From CAZCEC01 sp964497615 (GTDB taxonomy: Bacteria; Chloroflexota; Anaerolineae; Anaerolineales; UBA6663), in the NCBI GenBank assembly GCA_964497615.1, contig CAZCEC010000026.1, positions 1 to 64,000 of the forward strand: a stretch of 64,000 bases of DNA, given 5' to 3'. The position numbers were made by a program, and so were the translations under genes. Under the pieces are notes generated by a model that made no database searches, was not told the DNA's origin, and saw only the letters and a list, made by a program, of their open reading frames with translations. This document shows positions 15,816 through 24,287 of this stretch, one piece after another. Each line of letters begins with the position of its first letter. Position 1 is the first letter of the stretch.

Positions 15816-16114
15816 CAGTTTACTACAACGGAAATGACTACTTTGCAGCAGAGTCGAAGGCGGAAGCCCTTGACCTATGGGAGAAGTTGTATGGCGAAAG
15901 CCGGGACGACTACCCAGATATGGAGTGGGAAGAAGAACCGGGTGATCGCCCCTTTCGAATCCACGTCGAGTCAGAAGTGTGGTGGGAAGGGGGTTTGCCG
16001 GCGACGGCAAAGGTCATTGAGAAGTTCGAGGGACAAGGCGGCGTCTATGAGGCGCTGCTGAGTGAGTGGGAGGCGCAAGTTGGCAAAGGTTTGATTGCCA
16101 GCACCGAGTATTGA
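15812..16114 (+). CDS. hypothetical acidic protein, 100 aa
   Basis: The ATG overlaps the preceding stop (ATGA). The protein is acidic and rich in aromatics (YYNGNDYFAAESKAEALDLWEKLYGE, YPDMEWEEEPGD). The sequence differs from its basic, cysteine-bearing neighbours and is less GC-biased at third positions. Acidic small phage proteins sometimes mimic DNA, but nothing here proves that. No family recognised. Confidence 0.6.
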   Translation: MTVYYNGNDYFAAESKAEALDLWEKLYGESRDDYPDMEWEEEPGDRPFRIHVESEVWWEGGLPATAKVIEKFEGQGGVYEALLSEWEAQVGKGLIASTEY

Positions 16115-16133
16115 CATCGAGGAAGGTGAGACG

Positions 16134-16619
16134 ATGAAGGCGCTTACTTTGACTCAGCCGTGGGCCACGCTTGTCGCCATCGGTGCAAAGCGCATCGAAA
16201 CGCGAAGTTGGCGCACTAACTACCGCGGCCGCCTCGCCATCCACGCTGCAAATACCCCCGACCGGACCGGCGTAGTCGTCACGCGTTACTTCTGGCCGGC
16301 GCTAAAGCGTGCGGGTCTCAACCCGCTCGAATTGCCGCTGGGGGTAGTTGTCGCCACGTGCACCCTGGTTGAGTGCTACGAGATTCCGGACGAGCGCCGT
16401 TTGTTTCGCCGCGCGGACCTGGATTATTTCAACATCGGCGCCTGGCTCCCGCCCGACGATCCCGAGCGCTCCTTTGGTGATTACACGCCGGGCCGCTATG
16501 CGTGGCTGCTGACCAACATTCAGGCACTGCCCCAGCCTGTTCCCGCCCGTGGCGCGCTTGGACTGTGGGATTGGAATGAACAAGATTTAGGCGTTGGTGA
16601 GAACCGTACCGCCCCCTAG
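16134..16619 (+). CDS. ASCH-domain protein, 161 aa
   Basis: The start ATG at 16134 is set by GAGGAAGGTGAG at 16119-16130. The opening MKALTLTQPWATLVAIGAKRIETRSWRTNYRGRLAIHAA is the classic ASCH domain, including the QPWA and ETR motifs. ASCH is a PUA-like fold that binds RNA or modified nucleosides, and some members are nucleoside hydrolases or deacetylases. Phages often carry one near the early-late junction. The product is soluble. Its C-terminal GLWDWNEQDLG is also typical of the family. Confidence 0.85.
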   Translation: MKALTLTQPWATLVAIGAKRIETRSWRTNYRGRLAIHAANTPDRTGVVVTRYFWPALKRAGLNPLELPLGVVVATCTLVECYEIPDERRLFRRADLDYFNIGAWLPPDDPERSFGDYTPGRYAWLLTNIQALPQPVPARGALGLWDWNEQDLGVGENRTAP

Positions 16620-16641
16620 AATCCTGCCGTACACTTTCCCT

Positions 16642-17721
16642 ATGCGCCGCATTCTGTTGCTCACCGCCCTGCTGCTGGCCGCCTGCGTGCCCGCCGTCGT
16701 GACGCCAGTCGTACGCGACGTCTCCGCGCTCGAAGCCGGCTGGATCATCGCTGACGCGACGAACACGGCCGCCGCGGCCGCGACGCGCCTGGCCGAGACC
16801 CGCGCCACGCAGACGTCGGTGGCGCAGTCCACGCGCGACGCCCTGGCCGTGGAGGCCACCCGCGCCGGGATCGCGCTGACTGCCGGCCAGGCGCGGGTGC
16901 AGGCCACCGACGCGGCCGCCGTCCGCACCGCCGCCGCCGAACAAACGCACGCCTACGCCACACCCACCTGGGCGGCCCTCCAAACCCGCGCGGCCCTCGA
17001 CCGCGCCGGCGTGCTGGCCACGGCGACGGCGCTGGCCGCGGACGCCGAGCGGGTGGCCGCCAGCGCGCACCTGGCCACCGGCGTCGCGCAGACGGCTGTG
17101 ATCGTCGCGCTGCTGGCCGGGCTGACCTTGGCCGCGATTGTTGCGTGGTGGACCAACGAGCGCCAGCGCATCCGCACCGACACGTTCCGCGAGCTCCAAT
17201 GGCAGCGCGTCGAACAGGCAGAGGCCGAGACGCGCCGCATTCAGGCTGGGGCGATCCGGGCCTGCATCCTGGAACGCGACGGCGCTCCGTGGCTGGTGAC
17301 ACCCCGCGGCCTGGTGCCCCTGCTGCCCGGCGGCCAGGTCGTCCAGGCGGCCGAGCGCAGCCGGGCCCGCGAGCACCGCTGGCGCGCGGCCATCAAGCGG
17401 GCCGTCATCGCGGGGGTGGAGTTGGGTGTGGGCGGCAAGCCCCAGTTCGGCGAGCGGGACCTGGCCGGGCCCTGGATCGTCAACGCCGACGGCACCCCCT
17501 CCAGCGCGGGCTACCGGGCAATCAACCGGCTGCTGCGCCGGGCCGGCATCTGGACCACCGCCGGCCGGGACACCGTCTTTGCGCGCGGGTGGAACCTGGA
17601 CCGCTTCGAGCGCGAGTTCGACGCCGCGCCGCTGCCCCACCTGCCCGAGGGCGAGCCCCCCGAGGTGCGGATTCCGCTCCGCAGTTCCGCGGCCGCCGCG
17701 ATCTCCGCGGTTCCGCAGTGA
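16642..17721 (+). CDS. lipoprotein-signal protein with internal TM helix and cytoplasmic-type domain
   Basis: The ATG at 16642 opens a lipoprotein signal (MRRILLLTALLLAAC), making C15 the likely lipidated residue. Residues 30-155 are Ala/Thr/Arg-rich helix (TRLAETRATQTSVAQ, VEATRAGIALTAGQ). A transmembrane segment follows near 158-176 (AVIVALLAGLTLAAIVAWW), then a soluble region. The last 110 residues contain a helix-turn-helix-like stretch (SSAGYRAINRLLRRAGIWTT). A periplasmic stalk tethered at both ends with a cytoplasmic domain is unusual. The function is unknown. It closes the + strand early transcript. Confidence 0.65.
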   Translation: MRRILLLTALLLAACVPAVVTPVVRDVSALEAGWIIADATNTAAAAATRLAETRATQTSVAQSTRDALAVEATRAGIALTAGQARVQATDAAAVRTAAAEQTHAYATPTWAALQTRAALDRAGVLATATALAADAERVAASAHLATGVAQTAVIVALLAGLTLAAIVAWWTNERQRIRTDTFRELQWQRVEQAEAETRRIQAGAIRACILERDGAPWLVTPRGLVPLLPGGQVVQAAERSRAREHRWRAAIKRAVIAGVELGVGGKPQFGERDLAGPWIVNADGTPSSAGYRAINRLLRRAGIWTTAGRDTVFARGWNLDRFEREFDAAPLPHLPEGEPPEVRIPLRSSAAAAISAVPQ

Positions 17722-17837
17722 CATCCCCGGCGCGCTAGGCGATATTCGAATGGGACATGTCCGCGGAAATGAAACCCGCCGCCGTGCCGGTCGGTCACAG
17801 CGGCGGGCGCTTTCACCGGCGCGGAGCCGGGGAGAGC
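17722..17837. other. convergence point of the two phage transcripts; no gene seen
   Basis: The + strand early genes end at 17721 and the - strand gene array ends near 17838. Between them I see no strong hairpin with a T-tract. The one-mismatch palindrome ATGTCC-GC-GGAAAT (17757-17770) is here, beside GGACATGTCC. GC-rich CCGCGG inverted repeats lie at the end of the upstream gene. Confidence 0.5.
17757..17770. promoter_or_regulatory. palindrome ATGTCC-NN-GGACAT, degenerate copy
   Basis: ATGTCCGCGGAAAT matches the 14-bp palindrome with one mismatch in the second arm. It lies between the two converging transcripts. It overlaps the shorter palindrome GGACATGTCC. Confidence 0.35.
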
Positions 17838-18008
17838 CTACTCGCGCCGGTACGTCGTCGCCGGCACGTCCCGCATCCACACGTTCAGACCGTCCGGCGT
17901 GATCGTCGCCCGCCGCGTAAACGCCCCGGCGGTCACGTTCTCCGCATAGATCGGGATGCGCGTCCCCGGCTCGACCACGCCGGCCGGCGTGCCCACCGGC
18001 GCATACAC
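17838..18008 (-). CDS. short structural-type ORF, 56 aa (uncertain)
   Basis: The - strand frame ending at TAG (17838-17840) reads like real protein: TPAGVVEPGTRIPIYAENVTAGAFTRRATITPDGLNVWMRDVPATTYRRE. It looks like a beta-rich virion or tail-tip fragment. No good start codon with a ribosome binding site exists. The GTG at 18008 is the first possibility, and coding-like sequence extends about 14 residues further upstream to an in-frame TGA. It may be a truncated gene remnant downstream of the 18062 gene. Confidence 0.4.
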   Translation of the reverse strand: MYAPVGTPAGVVEPGTRIPIYAENVTAGAFTRRATITPDGLNVWMRDVPATTYRRE

Positions 18009-18061
18009 CGGATGGTGGGCGGGGTTGCCGGGAGAGATCGAACCAGCGGATCACGCCGCGG

Positions 18062-18937
18062 CTAGAGATAGGCGCAGGTGGCGCGAATGACCAGCTTGCC
18101 GTCGGAGTTGTGGTTGTACAACGTGTTCACTGTTGCGGCCGTGGTCGTCAGGGTGTTCAGGTAATACGATGTCTTACTGGCTACCGCGATGGTCTTTTCC
18201 ACAAAGGCCGGCAGTAGTGCGCGCAGATTGCCCGATGCGCCAATGGCATAGCCGAAGGTTGTGAAATCAGCGTCGCTCTCCGTGTTGTTGGCAGTGCTCA
18301 GCGTGGTTTTCACCGTCACAACCGTGACGGTGTTCTTGTCTGCTCCCGCAGTGACTTTATAGTTCACGCGCCAGACGCCAATGGGGATTGAGATCGTGAT
18401 CCCGCCCAGGTTGTACCAGGTGTCCTGGGTGGGCGTGGCTTGCTGTTGAAGCGAAGTGTCGGTGACGGTCACAGTCCACTTAGCCGGGTCGAGCGGAAAC
18501 CCGAACGGCGCCTTGACCGGGCTGTAGTACGGGTCGCTGATGGCTTCGTTGGCCAAGTCGTAGTCGGTGCCCATGTAGACCGTCACCGACGTGTCGGTCG
18601 AGAATTCGACCTTGGTGACGATGCCGTACTTCGTGCCGCCGGTGGACTGGGCGAGCTTGATCCGCTGCCCAGCCTGGTACTTGCCGGTCAGGTCCACGCC
18701 CGCGATTTTGAACACATAGGTCGGGTCGTCGGCGGAAACATACACCCAGGTCTCGCCGGCCGGCACCCACCCGCTGGCCGGGATGCCGCCGGCCGCCGTG
18801 GTGATGTCCTCGATCAGGGTCTTCTTGACCGCGCCGGCCGAGTCGTCGTGGATCATCAGGTAATCGGCGGCCGGGTCGGGCGCGGCCTCGGTGTCCAGGC
18901 CGATGAAGTAGTCTTCGAAGTGTCCGCTCGCGGGCAT
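18062..18937 (-). CDS. phage tail-fibre/virion protein, 291 aa
   Basis: The protein is Thr/Val/Asp-rich and beta-predicted, with no cysteine-rich or enzymatic motif. The middle (GFPLDPAKWTVTVTDTSLQQQ, TWYNLGGITISIPIGVWRVNYKVTAG) has the look of a receptor-binding or fibre jelly-roll domain. The N-terminus (HFEDYFIGLDTEAAPDPAADYLMIHDDSAGAVKKTLIEDI) is typical of fibre attachment regions in tailed phages. It is the last large gene of the tail operon, which is the usual place for adhesion proteins. Confidence 0.65.
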   Translation of the reverse strand: MPASGHFEDYFIGLDTEAAPDPAADYLMIHDDSAGAVKKTLIEDITTAAGGIPASGWVPAGETWVYVSADDPTYVFKIAGVDLTGKYQAGQRIKLAQSTGGTKYGIVTKVEFSTDTSVTVYMGTDYDLANEAISDPYYSPVKAPFGFPLDPAKWTVTVTDTSLQQQATPTQDTWYNLGGITISIPIGVWRVNYKVTAGADKNTVTVVTVKTTLSTANNTESDADFTTFGYAIGASGNLRALLPAFVEKTIAVASKTSYYLNTLTTTAATVNTLYNHNSDGKLVIRATCAYL

Positions 18938-19219
18938 TTAGGCCTCCAGGTCCAGCAGTCCCATCAGGGGATGGCCATCGTCGTCGGTCAGGAACACAAA
19001 GTCGCCCATCCCGTCCAGCACATACAGGAATTGACGGTAGCGGTGAGCGCTGGTCAGCCGGCCCCAGGTCCAGGCCGCGCCGTCGTAGGTGCCCAGTTCG
19101 TCGGTGTCTGCAGCATAGGCGGCCGCGCCTTCTTCCAGACCGGTGAAGGCTTCGATATTGGCCTTGGTGTCACGGAACAGCACCGCTGGCTGGCCGTGCT
19201 GGCGGTCGTTGTGGATCAC
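18938..19219 (-). CDS. small tail-associated protein, 93 aa
   Basis: I take the GTG at 19219, which overlaps the preceding TGA (GTGA). The sequence ATKANIEAF-like, GLEEGAAAYAADTDELGTYDGAAWTWGRL matches a short motif common in phage fibre genes (AYATDTNELGTYDGSAW). This often precedes or belongs to a fibre tip. The C-terminus (FLYVLDGMGDFVFLTDDDGHPLMGLLDLEA) is acidic. Probable structural partner of the two flanking proteins. Confidence 0.65.
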   Translation of the reverse strand: MIHNDRQHGQPAVLFRDTKANIEAFTGLEEGAAAYAADTDELGTYDGAAWTWGRLTSAHRYRQFLYVLDGMGDFVFLTDDDGHPLMGLLDLEA

Positions 19220-21279
19220 GGGATCACCGCCACGCCGATGGTCGAGGGGCTTCCCCACCACAGGCTGTAGAAGAGGTATTGACTGTCGCCCACCTGAATC
19301 AGATTGGCATTCTCGACCTCGCCCGGCGGAGAACTCACGCCCTCCCAGGTCCGCGTGGCCGACAGCACCGGGGCATCGTCATCCACGGTCCAGTTGATCA
19401 GGTCCGGCGAACTGGCGTAGCCGATGTGCGAATAGTCGACCATATCCGCCGGCTTGTACTTGCCGCTGAAGTAGATGTGATACAGGCCGTTGATCTTGAG
19501 CAGGGTGCGGGGCGAGAAAACGGAAATGGACATGAAATCGGAGCCGGACGGCCCCAGGACCGGGTTGCCGGCGTATTTTGTCCAGGCGATCCCGTCGGCG
19601 GACGTGGCCAGTCCGATCTGGCCATCGGTGTTGACGTTGTGTCCCGTGTAGAGCATCTTGTAGCTCGCAGCGCTTTCGCGCAGCACGGAGAAGAGCCAGA
19701 CAAAATCGCCTTCCCATGTTTCGGCTGGCGAAAGGATAGGGTTGGAAACATGCTTCGACCACGGCCCAAAGGGGCTATCCGCGGTGGCGTAGCCCAACTG
19801 CCGGTCGCCGGCGGCATTGACACCCGCATACCACATCTTCCAAATGCCGGCCTCAGCGTCATAGATCACCCACGGGTCGCCAATGCTTTCGGCATCCCAG
19901 GCGCCCAGGGTGCCAACGGTCAGAATGGGATTAGAAGCGTATTTGGTGAAATTCACGCCGGTGAACCCGTTCACCGGGGCGGTGGCCACGCCAATCTGCC
20001 AAACATCGTCATGGCGGGCGCTGAAGAACAGATACACCGTGCCTTCGTGCTCAACCGCGCAAGGCATGGCAATCTTTTCATCATCCCACTGGCCGGTGCT
20101 GCCCAGCGGCAGCACGATGTTGTCGGAGCCGCTGCCAAGTTTGTAGGCGTTGAGTTCCGTGCTGGGCGGCGCCAGCAGGGCGATGACGGTGCCGGCCAGC
20201 AGCAGCGCGATGAGAATGGTCAGTCCGGCGGCGCCAGCGGCGGTCTGATCGATGTCGACGGTCAGCACATCGCCTTCGGCCAGGGTCGGGCTGTCGGGCT
20301 GCGGGCTTTTCACGGCGGCGGCTCCTTCGCTGTAGGAGAATGTGGGCCGGTTGGCTTGCGTCGTGAAGACCGTCGAACCGTTGCGGTTGAGGTCCACGAC
20401 GGTGCTGCCCTCCGTCCCCGGCGAGGAGACCCGAATATATACTGTTTCGATAATCGCGTCGGCCGGAGCAATGTACGCGCCAGCGACGCCCGCCAGCGCC
20501 GCCAGCCGGCCATCCACATAAAACCGGGCTGTCACGGTCGGCGTCACGTCGGGCGTGGGCGGCGGCGCGAAGCGCAGGTCCACGAAATCGTTGCTGGCGC
20601 TGTCCTCGCGCAGCGCGGTCTGCCCGTCGTACAGCCGCACGGCGGCCAGGGCGCGTTCACCTGGCGCCGAAGCCGGAATATCGGCCACGGTCAGGTTGAG
20701 CAAGGCGACGGCGATTCCGGCCCGCGTCGCTACCTGGCCATCCGCATTCAGATAGATCAACACCCACAGCGCGTCCGATCCGGGCACGAGGCTCGTCAGG
20801 TCCAGCGGCACACTGATCGCTTCCCAGCCGGACGAGGTCTGCACCACGCCGTTGATACTGACCGTGAACCCGCCCGCCAGGGTTACGCGCAGGGGCAAGA
20901 ACTGGCGGGCGTGCACGTCCACCTGGTCGCTCCCCAGGTATTCATGCAGCGCGGCGTGCAACGGCAGGGGCAGGTTGCTCGCGCCTTCGGTCCCGCCCGC
21001 ATAGGCGCGCCGGAAGCCCAGCACCTGCAGGAAGCGCGGATTGAGGGCGTCGTAGCCGATGATCACCACCCGCTCGGGCGTGGGCGGCACCGCGCCGTTG
21101 TAGACCTGGATCACCGCCCCGTCAGGCTGGGCCACGTAGACGTAGTTGGCGCGGCCGGCCACGGCGGCGCTGTCGGCGCTGTCGATGGCCTTGAGCGTGC
21201 CCGACCAAAAGCGCAGCCGGTCCTGCTTACCGGCCAGCGCCAGGGAGAGTTCGCGCTCGAGTTCCAGGGTGGGGGTCAT
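19216..21279 (-). CDS. large tail protein with C-terminal five-bladed glycosidase-type beta-propeller
   Basis: 687 residues from the ATG overlapping the upstream stop (ATGA). The N-terminal third resembles phage baseplate/fibre scaffolds (QVDVHARQFLPLRVTLAGGFTVSINGVVQTSSG). A hydrophobic stretch lies near 355-375 (AAGLTILIALLLAGTVIALLA). From about 400 on, repeated blades read as in the GH43/GH32/GH130-type propeller: EGTVYLFFSARHDDVWQIG, GIWKMWYAG, GPWSKHVSNPIL, GLYHIYFSGKYKP. It may cleave or bind a host surface polysaccharide. The catalytic acids cannot be fixed from sequence alone. Confidence 0.7.
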   Translation of the reverse strand: MTPTLELERELSLALAGKQDRLRFWSGTLKAIDSADSAAVAGRANYVYVAQPDGAVIQVYNGAVPPTPERVVIIGYDALNPRFLQVLGFRRAYAGGTEGASNLPLPLHAALHEYLGSDQVDVHARQFLPLRVTLAGGFTVSINGVVQTSSGWEAISVPLDLTSLVPGSDALWVLIYLNADGQVATRAGIAVALLNLTVADIPASAPGERALAAVRLYDGQTALREDSASNDFVDLRFAPPPTPDVTPTVTARFYVDGRLAALAGVAGAYIAPADAIIETVYIRVSSPGTEGSTVVDLNRNGSTVFTTQANRPTFSYSEGAAAVKSPQPDSPTLAEGDVLTVDIDQTAAGAAGLTILIALLLAGTVIALLAPPSTELNAYKLGSGSDNIVLPLGSTGQWDDEKIAMPCAVEHEGTVYLFFSARHDDVWQIGVATAPVNGFTGVNFTKYASNPILTVGTLGAWDAESIGDPWVIYDAEAGIWKMWYAGVNAAGDRQLGYATADSPFGPWSKHVSNPILSPAETWEGDFVWLFSVLRESAASYKMLYTGHNVNTDGQIGLATSADGIAWTKYAGNPVLGPSGSDFMSISVFSPRTLLKINGLYHIYFSGKYKPADMVDYSHIGYASSPDLINWTVDDDAPVLSATRTWEGVSSPPGEVENANLIQVGDSQYLFYSLWWGSPSTIGVAVIP

Positions 21280-24200
21280 GGGTTCAACCAAATGGGCAGG
21301 ATGCGCACCGGGTTGGCGAAAGCGCCACCGAACACCGTCGCCCAATCGCCCAGCTTGTCATCCACATTGGCAAACAAGTCGTCGGTGTACCAGATGCCGG
21401 GGGTGTTGGTCGTGACCAGCCAAAAAACGCGCTCCACGTCATACGGCCAGCGGCCCACACTGCGCACGATGGGCGTCCCGCCGCCCCAGTTGCTGCCGTA
21501 GTCCACGCTGAACACTTCCGCGTATGACCCGCCGCGGTCGGTGCTGCGGTAGAACTTGGTTTCAGCCGCGACCGTGCTGCCGGTCTGCGAGCAGATCAGG
21601 ATGTCGTCCCGGTCGGCGGTGGCGATGTTGATGATGAACGGGCTGGGCACAAAGGCGCCGCTCCGCCCGAAATCCTGCTTGAGTGAAATTGCGCCGGCCA
21701 CGCCGCCCGTGCCCTGGTAGGCCTCGTCCAGGTTGCGCATCACGATCACGGTAGCGGCCGCGTCGGGGTAGGCCAGGTCGAAATCGGAGATGGTCTGGTT
21801 GACTCCCGGATACCACCCCAGCGACCAGCTCGCGCCGCCGTTGGTGGTGTAGCACAGGTGGTTGCGGCTGCCCTTGTTGCCGACCGTGAAGTAAGCCTTG
21901 CCGGTGCCGTCCAGCCCGCCGATCATGCGCGGGATGACGGCATCGGTGACGCCCACGCCGGTATTGCTGTCGATGTAGCGGTGAATCCAGGTCGCGCCCA
22001 AGTCATCCGAGGTGGATACCCCGAACGCGCCGCGCACGCCGCTTGACCCCGTGGTGTAGGCGCGCCAGGCAACGTACACCTTGCCCTGCTGGGTAATGGT
22101 GTAGCAGCAGTTGCGGAACTGCACCCCAGCCCGCCCGGTGGCCGTCTGCACCGTGGACGGCGCCAGCTTGAGCGTGAAGGTGGGCGGCGACTCGTCCAGG
22201 TCGGCAGTGAGATAGACGCCATTGTGAGTGATGAGCATGGCGCGGTTGTTGGGATCCCACGGGTCCACCTCGCCTGCTACGAAGTCGCCAGACACGCTGG
22301 GCGTGACGTCCTCGTAATCTGGGGAGGAGTCCAGGAAGTTGCGGGTGCGACCGAACTGAGTGGTTGTCAGCACGTAGACCAGATTGCCGTCCGCTTCACT
22401 CCCCGGCTCTGGCTCGGGCGGCTCAGGCGGTTCCGGCGGCTCAGGGGGCTCGGGGGGTTCCGCGGCCGGCGCGTCGCCCACCGCCGACAACTGCTCGAAG
22501 GTTTCGGCCTCGCACTCCAGTTCCGTGGTGACGATGCCGCCCTCCTCGTCCAGCGCGTAGCTCACTCGCCGCACCAGGAGCCGCAGGTCCAGCGCCACGC
22601 CGCGCGGGGTGGCGGCGGCGGCCATATCAAAATTGATATACAGGGCCGGGGCCACGTCGAAGAAGCGGAAGTTGCCCGCCAGCCGCAGCGGGATGGACGG
22701 GTACGCGTTGTTGAGCTGGCCTGCCAGGAGTCCCGCCAGTTGCAGCGCCGTGGCCTGGTCGGGGATGACCAGGCCGTCAATCTTCTCCGGCTGCCCGTAG
22801 CGGCGGAACACGTGGCCGGGCGAGAGCGCGAAGTAGGCCGCGCCGGTCGAGCCATCCCAGGCGATGCCGCTCAGGTCCACGAGTGACGCCGGGCTGACCG
22901 GCTGGCGCTGGAATTCGGCCGCTTCCAGCAGGTCGGCGGCGGTGAGTGTCAGCACTTCCGGCACCCCGGAGCGGTCGGCCAGGAGTTGGGCGTCGCGCTC
23001 GACAAACAGCCGCCCGAGGTGGTCCGTCACCAGGCGTGCCAGGATGGCGTTGTAGGCATAGACCGCCAGCTGCTCCCACACTGACGAGGCCGGCGCCACG
23101 AACTCAACCGCCCGCCAGGTGTTGGCCTCCACGTAACAGTCGGCCATAGCCGCCAGGGTCGAGCGCCAAACCAGCAGGTGCCAGACGGCGGCGGTGAAGT
23201 GCAGCGCCTGATACTGCGTCCAGGCGGCCGGCGTCCCGGTCACATCTTCCAGCCCCTGCGGGAAGGCCGGCAGGCGCTGGATCCAGGCGTGCAGCCCCTG
23301 CACCTCAAACGTCACCGCCGGCAGGCTGGGGTGCCAGACCAGGGTCTCGCCCGCGATCCACCCCAGCGCCAGGATGTTCTCGCGCCCCTCGGCGTACCCC
23401 AGGCTGGCGCGCGCCGCGCCGTAATGGTCCACCGCGAACAGGATCACCAGCGCCCGGTCGCGCACGGCCGCGACCCCCGCCTCGTCATACAGGGTGACGG
23501 CCAAGCTCCAGCCGCCGTCGTCGCGTGCGCCGGACGGCATCTGCTCGACCGTGAACTGGGTGAGGGGCGGGTTTTCGTCGTCGAAGACGAACACCACCCG
23601 GTAGCCGGTGGTCTCCGCCGCGCCGTTGGAGACGGTGCAGCCCACCCGGTACGTGCCCGCCGTGTCATAGGCAATCGCCGGGGTGGCCGTATCCAGGTCG
23701 GCCGTGGTGGACGCGCCCGGCGCGGTCCACAGGTAGGTGAGTGTTGCCCCGCCCGGCTCCCAGCTCTCGGAGGCGTCGAAGCTGGCCGCGACCTCCGCCC
23801 CGCGCAGCCACAGCACCTGGTGGCTGCCCAGCACGGCGACCGGCGCGCGCACTTCGTGCTGGTCGCTGTAGGCCACGTCATAGTCCATATAGTCGTCGGC
23901 GCCGTCCTTGCGCAGGTGCCGCGCCCACAGGCCGAACTCGTCCACCACGGTCAGGTAGTCGTTGTCGGCCACGTCCAGCTCGGACGTCTCGCCGATGAAG
24001 AAGGTGTCGCCGTCAGGCGCGAGGCGCACGCGGGCCTGCCCTTTGTCCCAGGCGCCGGCCGCGGAGCCCACCCACAGCGTCATCCCCGGCAGCACGTCGC
24101 CCAGGGTGCCGGCACCGCCGTCGTAGGCGATCTCCGCCAGCCGGTCCAGATCGCCGGGCGTGCCGTTCACCCGCGCGGTGTAGACCGCAGGCGGGTTGTG

Positions 24201-24287
24201 GATGGCCAGATACAGCCGGCTCCACTGCCCGCCGGCCCGCAATGCGGCCAGCTCGCCGCTCGTGATCGCGCGCGGCTGGGTGTCCAC
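21276..24287 (-). CDS. giant tail protein with PKD-like domain, proline hinge and Asp-box propeller
   Basis: 1003 residues. An N-terminal tail-assembly region comes first. Residues about 150-235 form a PKD/Ig-like domain (SFDASESWEPGGATLTYLWTAPG, DTAGTYRVGCTVSNG). A long middle region follows with similarity in style to tail-tip proteins (LLVRRVSYALDEEGGIVTTELECEAE). A hinge of repeated PEP units comes next (about 610-630). The C-terminal 370 residues are a propeller with Asp-box-like loops STSDDLGATW, TTNGGASW and STDRGGSY, as in sialidases and photosystem-repair folds. It is probably the tail-tip or central-fibre protein that binds host glycans. Confidence 0.75.
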   Translation of the reverse strand: MDTQPRAITSGELAALRAGGQWSRLYLAIHNPPAVYTARVNGTPGDLDRLAEIAYDGGAGTLGDVLPGMTLWVGSAAGAWDKGQARVRLAPDGDTFFIGETSELDVADNDYLTVVDEFGLWARHLRKDGADDYMDYDVAYSDQHEVRAPVAVLGSHQVLWLRGAEVAASFDASESWEPGGATLTYLWTAPGASTTADLDTATPAIAYDTAGTYRVGCTVSNGAAETTGYRVVFVFDDENPPLTQFTVEQMPSGARDDGGWSLAVTLYDEAGVAAVRDRALVILFAVDHYGAARASLGYAEGRENILALGWIAGETLVWHPSLPAVTFEVQGLHAWIQRLPAFPQGLEDVTGTPAAWTQYQALHFTAAVWHLLVWRSTLAAMADCYVEANTWRAVEFVAPASSVWEQLAVYAYNAILARLVTDHLGRLFVERDAQLLADRSGVPEVLTLTAADLLEAAEFQRQPVSPASLVDLSGIAWDGSTGAAYFALSPGHVFRRYGQPEKIDGLVIPDQATALQLAGLLAGQLNNAYPSIPLRLAGNFRFFDVAPALYINFDMAAAATPRGVALDLRLLVRRVSYALDEEGGIVTTELECEAETFEQLSAVGDAPAAEPPEPPEPPEPPEPPEPEPGSEADGNLVYVLTTTQFGRTRNFLDSSPDYEDVTPSVSGDFVAGEVDPWDPNNRAMLITHNGVYLTADLDESPPTFTLKLAPSTVQTATGRAGVQFRNCCYTITQQGKVYVAWRAYTTGSSGVRGAFGVSTSDDLGATWIHRYIDSNTGVGVTDAVIPRMIGGLDGTGKAYFTVGNKGSRNHLCYTTNGGASWSLGWYPGVNQTISDFDLAYPDAAATVIVMRNLDEAYQGTGGVAGAISLKQDFGRSGAFVPSPFIINIATADRDDILICSQTGSTVAAETKFYRSTDRGGSYAEVFSVDYGSNWGGGTPIVRSVGRWPYDVERVFWLVTTNTPGIWYTDDLFANVDDKLGDWATVFGGAFANPVRILPIWLNP

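Noticed and set aside
16429..18054. Long - strand frame opposite the ASCH and lipoprotein genes
   Set aside because: Arg/Gly-rich mirror frame without motifs. The + strand genes have recognisable domains and ribosome binding sites.
18015..18060. tRNA-like GGTTCGATC on the - strand near the end of the tail operon
   Set aside because: The flanking bases do not pair as T-arm or acceptor stems, and no anticodon arm can be drawn. Not a tRNA or att core I can support.
22400..22465. Short-period repeat near 22.4 kb as a minisatellite or CRISPR
   Set aside because: It is the in-frame PEP hinge of the giant tail protein. No spacers or regular repeats. No CRISPR array was seen anywhere.
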